The position numbers and the translations under genes are program-made. The notes beneath the pieces were generated by a model. The model saw only the letters and a list, made by a program, of their open reading frames with translations, did not search any database and had not been told where the DNA came from. Shown in pieces: positions 5,635-10,514 of a stretch of DNA of 10,514 nt. Within the stretch, counting starts at the first letter, position 1. Each line of letters opens with the position of its first letter. This stretch comes from Acidimicrobiales bacterium. GTDB lineage: Bacteria; Actinomycetota; Acidimicrobiia; Acidimicrobiales; Acidimicrobilacustridaceae. The stretch covers positions 1 through 10,514 of the forward strand of contig JALRFT010000009.1 in the NCBI GenBank assembly GCA_023261915.1. Reading direction: 5' to 3'.

Positions 5635-7149
5635 GTGCCGCCGTTCTACGTCACCACACCGATCTACTACGTGAATGACGTACCCCATATCGGCCACGCC
5701 TACACGACGGTGACCGCCGATGCCCTCGCCCGATGGCACCGACTCAATGGTGACGACACCTTCTTTCTCACGGGTACCGATGAGCACGGCCTCAAGGTGT
5801 TGCGGGCAGCAGAGGCGAATGACTGCTCGCCCCAGGAGTGGGCCGACCGCACCTCCGCTCGGTTCCGCGAGGCGTGGGACCTGCTCGGTATTGCCTACGA
5901 CGACTTCATCCGAACCACTGAAGGCCGACATGAACACGCTGTGCAGGCCCTGTTGCAGCGCATCTACGACAACGGCCACATCTACAAGAGCACCTACTCA
6001 GGGTTGTATTGCGTGCCCTGCGAGGCCTACTACGCCCCTACTGATCTCGTGGGTGACGAGATGTGCCCGGTCCACGATCGGCCGGTTGAGCACCTCGAGG
6101 AGGAGAACTGGTTCTTCCGCCTCTCGGCGTTCGCCGAGCCGTTGTTGGCCTGGTACGAGGCGCAGTCGGGGGCGGTGACTCCGGTGGGTAAGCGCAACGA
6201 GGCGCTTGGCATCATTCGTCAGGGACTCGCGGATATCTCCATCTCCCGGACGTCCATTGACTGGGGGGTGCCGGTCCCATGGGACCCGTCACAGGTCTTC
6301 TACGTCTGGTACGACGCCCTCATCAACTACGCCACGGCCATCGGGTACGGCACCGATCGCCAGCGATTCGACGCCTGGTGGCCACACGTCCACCACCTGA
6401 TCGGCAAGGACATCCTGCGATTCCACTGCGTCTACTGGCCGGCCATGTTGCTTGCTGCCGGCGAGGAACCTCCGGCCAACATTCATGTGCACGGCTACCT
6501 GCTCGTGGGTGGCGCCAAGATGTCCAAGACCGCCCTGAACCAGATCTTTCCCGCCGATCTCGTTGAAACGTTCGGGGTGGACGGGTTCCGCTACCAGTTC
6601 CTGCGGGATCAGTCGTTCGGGCCCGACGGGGACTTCTCCTTTGAAGGCATGGTCACCCGGTACAACACCGATCTCGCCAACAATCTCGGCAATCTCCTGA
6701 GTCGGGTAGCTACCGTCGTGAACAAGGCCTGTGGGGGTGTTGGGCCTGCCCCCCATCCTGAGAGTCCGTTGGCAGACGTGGCCGCACGGGTACTGGCCGA
6801 GGCGAGCCGTCACTGGGAGAGCGTGGCGCCATCACAGGCGCTAGAGGCCACCTGGTCCCTCGTGCGGGAGGCGAACGCCTACCTCGAGGCGAACGAACCG
6901 TGGAAGATGCCGCCCGGAGCGGAACTCGATGCTGTCCTCGGTGACGCGCTCGAGGTGCTGCGCATCGTGGCCATCCTCGCCACCCCGGCGATTCCCACGA
7001 CGTGCGCTGAGATCTGGCGGCGCATCGGTTTAACAGGAACGCCGGGTGACGAGCCGCTGCCGGCATCGGCGGCGTGGGGTCGCTACCCCGGTGGCTTGAC
7101 CGTGGTGAAGGGTGATCCGTTGTTTCCTCGTCTCAGCGTCGAGAGCTGA
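5635..7149 (+). CDS. metG: Methionyl-tRNA synthetase MetG
   Basis: This cytosolic class I synthetase charges tRNA-Met. The 504-residue product opens with PFYVTTPIYYVNDVPHIGH, where HIGH (18-21) is the first ATP-binding motif. KMSKT (295-299) is the KMSKS loop. The connective-peptide zinc knuckle is C126-x2-C129 with C144-x2-H147, a CxxC/CxxH set. The helical anticodon-binding domain (about 355-480) includes NEPWK. There is no C-terminal tRNA-binding extension, so this is the short form, as in other Actinobacteria. GTG 5635 is preferred over the in-frame GTG at 5626, because 5626 lies inside the TAGTGT -10 box and would add three residues before the usual N-terminus. The tatD gene follows after 12 bp, so the two are probably co-transcribed. 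Confidence 0.97.
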   Translation: MPPFYVTTPIYYVNDVPHIGHAYTTVTADALARWHRLNGDDTFFLTGTDEHGLKVLRAAEANDCSPQEWADRTSARFREAWDLLGIAYDDFIRTTEGRHEHAVQALLQRIYDNGHIYKSTYSGLYCVPCEAYYAPTDLVGDEMCPVHDRPVEHLEEENWFFRLSAFAEPLLAWYEAQSGAVTPVGKRNEALGIIRQGLADISISRTSIDWGVPVPWDPSQVFYVWYDALINYATAIGYGTDRQRFDAWWPHVHHLIGKDILRFHCVYWPAMLLAAGEEPPANIHVHGYLLVGGAKMSKTALNQIFPADLVETFGVDGFRYQFLRDQSFGPDGDFSFEGMVTRYNTDLANNLGNLLSRVATVVNKACGGVGPAPHPESPLADVAARVLAEASRHWESVAPSQALEATWSLVREANAYLEANEPWKMPPGAELDAVLGDALEVLRIVAILATPAIPTTCAEIWRRIGLTGTPGDEPLPASAAWGRYPGGLTVVKGDPLFPRLSVES

Positions 7150-7151
7150 GG
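7148..7151 (+). promoter_or_regulatory. Weak Shine-Dalgarno for tatD
   Basis: GAGG overlaps the metG stop codon and sits 10 nt before the tatD GTG. It is weak and rather distant, but it is the only ribosome-binding signal near that start. Confidence 0.4.
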
Positions 7152-7161
7152 TTCGGATCCG

Positions 7162-7914
7162 GTGCGCTGGGTCGACAGTCACTGCCACCTCGATCCGGAG
7201 GCTGACTTGGCTCAGGTGCTGGGAGAAGCCCGTGCGGCGGGCGTCGAGTACCTCGTCAACGTGGGGACCGACGTGGCCTCATCGAGGGGCGCCATCGAGG
7301 TGGCCCAGGCGAATGCAGGTGTTTGGGCCACGGCCGGGGTGCACCCCCATGACGCAGCGGGGGGTCTCGAGGGTCTCGAGGAGCTCACTCTTGCTGATCG
7401 GGTGGTGGCCATTGGCGAATGTGGTCTCGACTACCACTACGACCACTCACCCCGAGAGACCCAACGCGAGGCCTTCGCGGCCCAGTTGGCCATCGCTTCC
7501 CGAGTCGGGCTCCCCGTCGTGGTCCACGCCCGTGAAGCGTGGCCAGACACCTTTGAGATCCTGAGGGCTGAGGCGGGGTCATTGACCGTGGTGATGCACT
7601 GCTTCACGGGCGGACCAGACGAGGCCCGTCAGTGTCTTGATCTCGGGGCCTATCTCTCCTTCAGCGGGATCGTCACCTTCCCCAACGCCCCCGAGGTGCG
7701 CGAAGCGGCGGCACTGTGTCCTCCTGACCGCCTTCTCGTTGAGACCGACAGTCCGTATCTCGCTCCGGTGCCGAACCGCGGGAGGCGGAATCAGCCGGCA
7801 TGGGTCCCCCACGTGGGGGCGGTGGTGGCAGAGGCGCGTGGCGAAGGTGTCTGGGAGGTGGCCGAGCGGACGACGGACAACGCCGTCGCCGTCTTTGGTC
7901 TCGACACCGCCTGA
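7162..7914 (+). CDS. tatD: TatD-family metal-dependent deoxyribonuclease
   Basis: TatD proteins are cytosolic TIM-barrel hydrolases with a two-metal site and DNase or exonuclease activity linked to DNA repair and turnover. The 250-residue product has all expected ligands: H7 and H9 in DSHCHLD, E86 in GECGLDYHYD, H122 in VVVHAREAW, H146 in VMHCFTGG and D196 in ETDSPYLAP. The late GRRNQPAWV (207-215) matches the family GxRNEP element with Gln in place of Glu. GTG 7162 starts the protein three codons before the first conserved Asp, as is usual. It lies 12 bp after metG. The same metG-tatD-Rpf order is known in mycobacteria. A duplicated 9-mer at 7363-7380 encodes GLEGLE. Confidence 0.95.
   Translation: MRWVDSHCHLDPEADLAQVLGEARAAGVEYLVNVGTDVASSRGAIEVAQANAGVWATAGVHPHDAAGGLEGLEELTLADRVVAIGECGLDYHYDHSPRETQREAFAAQLAIASRVGLPVVVHAREAWPDTFEILRAEAGSLTVVMHCFTGGPDEARQCLDLGAYLSFSGIVTFPNAPEVREAAALCPPDRLLVETDSPYLAPVPNRGRRNQPAWVPHVGAVVAEARGEGVWEVAERTTDNAVAVFGLDTA
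7363..7380 (+). repeat. In-frame 9-bp tandem duplication in tatD
   Basis: GGTCTCGAG occurs twice in direct succession and encodes Gly-Leu-Glu twice, in a loop between HPHDAA and the next helix. It is a minor length-variation site and does not disturb conserved motifs. Confidence 0.7.
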
Positions 7915-8045
7915 CGACCGGTCGGGCGCAATCTGAATGTCAGCGCTGTAATTTTACCTCGGGGACATATTCCCGATAAAGCCTGCAATTCCGGGGTTTT
8001 ACGGTCTCCCGGGGTGCCAAAAACATGACGGTGAGATGACAAAGG
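7915..8045 (+). promoter_or_regulatory. AT-richer intergenic region upstream of the Rpf gene
   Basis: No gene is seen in the gap between tatD and the Rpf gene (7915-8082). It is clearly richer in A/T than its surroundings from about 7931 to 8060. It holds the palindromes CGACCGGTCG (7914-7923) and CAGCGCTG (7941-7948), a hairpin at 7959-7976, and two direct copies of CCGGGGT (7991-7997 and 8010-8016). The Rpf promoter lies at its right end. Its likely role is control of the Rpf gene. No specific regulator site could be identified. Confidence 0.5.
7959..7976 (+). terminator. Possible hairpin between tatD and the Rpf gene
   Basis: TCGGGGACATATTCCCGA can form a 7-bp stem with one G-T wobble and a CATA loop, 45 nt after the tatD stop codon. 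No T tract follows (ATAAAGCC), so it is not a canonical intrinsic terminator. It could be a weak terminator, an mRNA 3'-end stabiliser or a DNA-binding palindrome. Confidence 0.3.
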
Positions 8046-8075
8046 TTGCGAATACGTTACGGAACTGCTTAGCGT
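8046..8075 (+). promoter_or_regulatory. Promoter of the Rpf gene (leaderless type)
   Basis: TTGCGA (8046-8051) and TAGCGT (8070-8075) are separated by 18 nt, the best -35/-10 pair in the window. TAGCGT is followed by 7 nt and then ATG 8083, with no Shine-Dalgarno. Transcription should therefore start at or next to the ATG. Confidence 0.65.
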
Positions 8076-8082
8076 TGTCGTC

Positions 8083-8841
8083 ATGTCGCAATCAGGAAAG
8101 GGTCGCTCGAAGGCCCGAACCACAATTGACCGTGCCCCCCGATCGACCTCACCGGTTCGGGGTCGGTTCTTCCTCTCCGGTCTGGCGGTGGTCATGCTGG
8201 CGGTGCCGGTGGTCGTGGTGGTCAATGCCTCCGACTTCCCCGATGGCCCGGCCATTGCCGAGTCGGCAACCACGGTCCCCCTCGTCGACCGGATGGTCGA
8301 CACCGTCGCCGACCTCGTGGCTGCCGAGTCCGCCCGTCCGGCCGTCGCCGTGGCCGCCCTCCCCGAGGCGCCCGCTCCGACCGTGCCGTCAACCGTCCCC
8401 GTCCCCACGACCGCGGCCCCCCCGCCCCCAACGACACCTCCGGCGCCTGTCACCGTGGAGTTCTCCGCCGAGCAGATCGCCTACTTCGAGACCCTCGAGG
8501 CTCAGGCCGCGGCCGAACGAGCTGCAGCCGAAGAACTGGCCCGGTGGGAGCGTCTGGCGGGACCGTCGGTGGCCCCTGACTCGTACTGGGATCGCATGGC
8601 CTACTGCGAGACTGCCGGGAACTGGGCGCATTTCCCTGACGGCACCTGGACCGGAGGGCTCGGGATCTACAACCAGACTTGGATTGGATGGGGAGGAGGC
8701 GAGTTCGCTCCCAAGGCCGGCCAGGCCACTCGGGAGCAGCAGATCATCGTCGCCAACCGCATCGCTACCCTCGGTTACAACGGTCTGGGCCCCGTCGGTT
8801 ACTCGGCGTGGGGCTGTCTCGCCACTGTCGGCTACCCCTGA
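8083..8841 (+). CDS. Membrane-anchored resuscitation-promoting-factor (Rpf) domain protein
   Basis: Rpf domains are lysozyme-like muralytic enzymes of Actinobacteria that cleave peptidoglycan and help dormant cells regrow. The 252-residue product has a basic cytoplasmic tail (1-28), one hydrophobic segment (about 29-48, FFLSGLAVVMLAVPVVVVV) acting as a signal anchor, and a Ser/Thr/Pro-rich linker (about 93-123). An Ala/Glu-rich, possibly coiled helix (126-158) precedes the C-terminal Rpf domain (about 166-249). Catalytic Glu176 sits in AYCETAGNW, and Cys175 and Cys245 match the conserved disulfide pair. Its place between tatD and rsmA is that of rpfB, but the DUF348 and G5 domains of mycobacterial RpfB are absent. 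I therefore do not assign the symbol. It is probably leaderless: ATG 8083 lies 7 nt after a -10 box. The active site faces the cell exterior. Confidence 0.92.
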   Translation: MSQSGKGRSKARTTIDRAPRSTSPVRGRFFLSGLAVVMLAVPVVVVVNASDFPDGPAIAESATTVPLVDRMVDTVADLVAAESARPAVAVAALPEAPAPTVPSTVPVPTTAAPPPPTTPPAPVTVEFSAEQIAYFETLEAQAAAERAAAEELARWERLAGPSVAPDSYWDRMAYCETAGNWAHFPDGTWTGGLGIYNQTWIGWGGGEFAPKAGQATREQQIIVANRIATLGYNGLGPVGYSAWGCLATVGYP

Positions 8842-8870
8842 GCACCGGGTTCAGGCCGACCCCATGGCCC

Positions 8871-8876
8871 TAGTCT
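8871..8876 (+). promoter_or_regulatory. -10 box upstream of rsmA (leaderless type)
   Basis: TAGTCT is followed by 7 nt and then GTG 8884, the first codon of a six-codon mini-ORF, not the rsmA start itself, which is 24 nt away. No clear -35 hexamer is visible. The spacing equals that of metG, the Rpf gene and ispE in this window. Confidence 0.5.
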
Positions 8877-8883
8877 TGGGGAC

Positions 8884-8904
8884 GTGGAGACGCTGATTCT
8901 GTGA
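8884..8904 (+). CDS. Putative six-codon leaderless mini-ORF (METLIL) coupled to rsmA
   Basis: GTG GAG ACG CTG ATT CTG TGA encodes METLIL if GTG is read as fMet. It starts exactly 7 nt after TAGTCT, as leaderless genes do elsewhere in this window. Its TGA (8902-8904) overlaps the rsmA GTG (8901-8903) as GTGA, the classic layout for termination-reinitiation coupling. rsmA itself has no Shine-Dalgarno, so delivery of ribosomes by this mini-ORF would explain how its start is found. The peptide need not have a function. No biochemical evidence is available, and chance alignment cannot be excluded for so short an ORF. Confidence 0.45.
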   Translation: METLIL

Positions 8905-9743
8905 CCCTTTCGCCTCGACGGGTCAACGAACTCCTCACTGCCCACGGCATCGACCCTCGTCGGGGGTTCGGCCAGAATTTCGTTGCCGACCCCAATACGG
9001 TGCGTCGCATCGCCCGACTGGCGTCCGTTGGTCCGGCGGATCGCGTCATAGAGATCGGTCCCGGACTCGGGTCGCTGACACTGGCGCTCTGTGAGACCGG
9101 GGCGCAGGTCGTCGCCGTCGAGACGGACGATCGTCTGCTCCCCGTCCTCGACGAGGTCCTCGCTGGTGGCGGGGTGAGCGATCAGGTGCGAGTGGTCAAG
9201 GCGGATGCCCTCACCGCAGACTGGCCCGACGTACTCGGCCCAGGACCCGAGGGTCCGCCCTGGGTCCTGGTGGCGAACCTTCCTTACAACGTTGCGGCCA
9301 CCCTCGTGTTGCATCTGCTCGACACCGTTCCCCAGATCAGCCGGATGGTGGTCATGGTCCAGCGGGAGGTCGGGGAGCGGCTGGCCGCTCCGGCCGGTTC
9401 AGGTGCCTATGGGATCCCTTCGGTGAAGGTGGCTTACTGGGCTGATGCCGCGGTGGTGGCCCGTATCCCGGCCACCGTGTTCGTGCCGCGGCCCCGTGTT
9501 GAGTCGGTCATCGTTGAGATTCGCCGTCGGGACCATCCCCGAACTGACGCCGATCCGGACACGATGTTCTCCTTGGTGCGCCAGGCGTTCGGCCAACGCC
9601 GCAAGATGCTGCGACGTTCACTCGCTGACGCGGTGCCCGAGGGCGCCTTCGCCGCTTCGGGCATTGAGCCATCCCAGCGACCCGAGGAGCTCGACGTGGA
9701 GGCGTGGGGACGGCTTACTGAGGCGTGTGCGGCGGCCCGGTAG
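8901..9743 (+). CDS. rsmA: 16S rRNA (adenine(1518)-N6/adenine(1519)-N6)-dimethyltransferase RsmA (KsgA)
   Basis: RsmA dimethylates two adjacent adenosines in helix 45 of 16S rRNA, a late checkpoint of 30S assembly. Loss of the family member gives kasugamycin resistance. The 280-residue product has GQNFVADPNTVRRIA (24-38) for RNA and SAM contact, motif I EIGPGLGS (51-58), motif II VETDD (73-77) and the catalytic NLPY (126-129). RMVVMVQREVGERL follows, then PRPRVESVIVEI and, in the C-terminal domain, FGQRRKMLRRSL. GTG 8901 gives MTLSPRRVNELL, a normal family N-terminus. It has no Shine-Dalgarno and overlaps the stop of a six-codon upstream ORF. Its TAG stop is part of the ispE -10 box. Order Rpf-rsmA-ispE is conserved in Actinobacteria. 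Confidence 0.97.
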   Translation: MTLSPRRVNELLTAHGIDPRRGFGQNFVADPNTVRRIARLASVGPADRVIEIGPGLGSLTLALCETGAQVVAVETDDRLLPVLDEVLAGGGVSDQVRVVKADALTADWPDVLGPGPEGPPWVLVANLPYNVAATLVLHLLDTVPQISRMVVMVQREVGERLAAPAGSGAYGIPSVKVAYWADAAVVARIPATVFVPRPRVESVIVEIRRRDHPRTDADPDTMFSLVRQAFGQRRKMLRRSLADAVPEGAFAASGIEPSQRPEELDVEAWGRLTEACAAAR

Positions 9744-9746
9744 CGT
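9741..9746 (+). promoter_or_regulatory. -10 box of ispE overlapping the rsmA stop codon
   Basis: TAGCGT is identical to the Rpf-gene -10 box and is followed by 7 nt and ATG 9754. Its first three bases are the rsmA stop codon. No good -35 hexamer is seen, and no Shine-Dalgarno lies in the 10-nt gap. Confidence 0.5.
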
Positions 9747-9753
9747 CGGGCCC

Positions 9754-10514
9754 ATGGTGCTCCTCGCCGCCCCGGCCAAGGTCACATTGTCGCTGCGAGT
9801 GACCGGTCGCCGTCCCGACGGCTACCACCTGATCGACGCTGAGATGGTCACCGTCGATCTCATCGATCTCATCGATCTCATCGAAAACGACCCTGCCGAG
9901 GCGTCCACGGTGACGGTCGTCTCCGCCGAGCCGGAAGGTGGTGCGGTCTCCCTCGACGCCATTGCACTGGGGCCAGACAATCTCGTCAGCCGGGCCCTCG
10001 TTGCTGCCGGCCGGACTGCGCGGGTCACGCTCCGCAAACGGATCCCTGCCGGTGCGGGCCTCGGTGGTGGCTCCGCCGACGCTGCTGCTGTGCTGCGCTG
10101 GGCCGGCCTGACCGATCCCGCCATGGCCGTCCGTCTCGGTGCCGACGTGCCGTTCTGCGTCGTCGGCGGTCGTGCCCTGGTCAGTGGGATCGGGGAAGTC
10201 GTCGAGCCGTTGGATTACGTCGAGGAGACGCTGACCCTCCTGACCCCACCGTTGTCGTGCTCCACGGCGGCGGTCTACGCCGCATGGGACGCCCTTGGGG
10301 GGCCGAGTGCGGAGGGGCCCAATGACCTCGAACCGGCCGCCTTGGTCGTCGAACCGGAACTGGTCAGGTGGCGCGACGAACTGGCCGAAGTGACGGGGGA
10401 GCGGCCGCTGCTCGCCGGGAGTGGCTCGACGTGGTTCGTTCGCGGCGCCCATCCCGGTCCAGGCCGGGTGGTCGTGCGGACGGTGCCCGCTGGATGGCAC
10501 CCGTCTGATACCGA
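9754..10514 (+). CDS. ispE: 4-diphosphocytidyl-2-C-methyl-D-erythritol kinase IspE (3' end beyond window)
   Basis: IspE is the ATP-dependent GHMP kinase of the MEP isoprenoid pathway, phosphorylating CDP-methylerythritol at the 2-hydroxyl. The frame is open from ATG 9754 to the window end (253 complete codons), slightly short of a usual 280-310-residue protein, so only the last part is missing. APAKVTLSLRVTGRRPDGYHL (from residue 6) contains K9, matching the substrate-site lysine. PAGAGLGGGSADAA (98-111) is the ATP-binding GHMP motif, D131 in GADVPF is the catalytic aspartate, and LLAGSGSTWF is the C-terminal Gly-rich motif. A DLI triplet is repeated three times (35-43), from a 9-bp DNA repeat, just where family members normally have one DxLxL-like strand. 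It follows rsmA after 10 bp and is probably leaderless. Confidence 0.96.
   Translation, partial: MVLLAAPAKVTLSLRVTGRRPDGYHLIDAEMVTVDLIDLIDLIENDPAEASTVTVVSAEPEGGAVSLDAIALGPDNLVSRALVAAGRTARVTLRKRIPAGAGLGGGSADAAAVLRWAGLTDPAMAVRLGADVPFCVVGGRALVSGIGEVVEPLDYVEETLTLLTPPLSCSTAAVYAAWDALGGPSAEGPNDLEPAALVVEPELVRWRDELAEVTGERPLLAGSGSTWFVRGAHPGPGRVVVRTVPAGWHPSDT
9854..9884 (+). repeat. 9-bp tandem repeat (3.4 copies) inside ispE
   Basis: TCGATCTCA is repeated perfectly three times (9854-9862, 9863-9871, 9872-9880), followed by TCGA. In frame it reads GAT CTC ATC three times, giving Asp-Leu-Ile repeats. It is a minisatellite-like site that can change length in steps of three residues without breaking the frame. 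Confidence 0.9.

Noticed and set aside
7915..8082. A c-di-AMP (ydaO-type) riboswitch upstream of the Rpf gene, as known before some actinobacterial Rpf genes
   Set aside because: I could not lay out the conserved helices with confidence, and the -35/-10 pair 7 nt before the ATG leaves no room for a transcribed leader. An Rfam search would settle it.
8036..8896. Alternative plus-strand frame overlapping the Rpf gene (286 codons)
   Set aside because: Its translation is Pro/Arg/Ser-rich low complexity, whereas the frame from 8083 gives a complete Rpf domain with a membrane anchor.
1..10514. Defence system, prophage, insertion sequence or CRISPR array
   Set aside because: No transposase, integrase, repeat-spacer pattern, terminal inverted repeat or composition break was seen. 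Gene order and content are those of a conserved core chromosome.

Overview
The window is a GC-rich, gene-dense stretch of a bacterial chromosome, almost certainly from a high-GC actinobacterium. The order metG - tatD - Rpf gene - rsmA - ispE, with rsmI upstream, is the order known around rpfB in Mycobacterium tuberculosis and other Actinobacteria. A bL37-like micro-gene, many GTG starts and TAGNNT promoters placed directly before start codons fit the same phylum. Protein style (for example the RsmA N-terminus) makes class Acidimicrobiia my best guess, as an inference. I see no mobile element, CRISPR array, tRNA or rRNA, and nothing that looks recently transferred.

Region 1 (1-2115): lipid and acyl-CoA metabolism. 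The 3' end of a ferritin-like diiron protein is followed by a crotonase-fold enzyme with the exact acidic triad spacing of dienoyl-CoA isomerase. A second crotonase-fold enzyme on the minus strand converges on it with one base between the stop codons.

Region 2 (2116-3242, minus strand): a compact operon reading bL37-like ribosomal protein (28 aa) - queF - unknown 222-aa protein - the second crotonase. It starts from a promoter only 6 nt from the bL37 start codon.

Region 3 (3243-5613): a 66-bp divergent promoter region, then the operon ychF - DUF192 protein - rsmI. The first gene looks leaderless. The two internal genes have Shine-Dalgarno (SD) sequences, and rsmI overlaps its neighbour by 8 bp.

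Region 4 (5614-10514): metG - tatD, a 168-bp relatively AT-rich intergenic region, a membrane-anchored Rpf-domain muralytic enzyme, rsmA (KsgA) and the 5' part of ispE, which runs off the window. metG, the Rpf gene, rsmA and ispE each have a TAGNNT box 7 nt before a start codon. For rsmA that start codon opens a six-codon mini-ORF whose stop overlaps the rsmA GTG.

Together the core genes serve ribosome assembly and decoding: bL37, YchF, the 16S rRNA methyltransferases RsmI and RsmA, MetRS, and QueF for queuosine in tRNA. The rest serve wall remodelling (Rpf) and isoprenoid precursor synthesis (IspE). The most interesting signals are small: the 28-codon ribosomal protein gene, the repeated leaderless-promoter layout, and the mini-ORF in front of rsmA.
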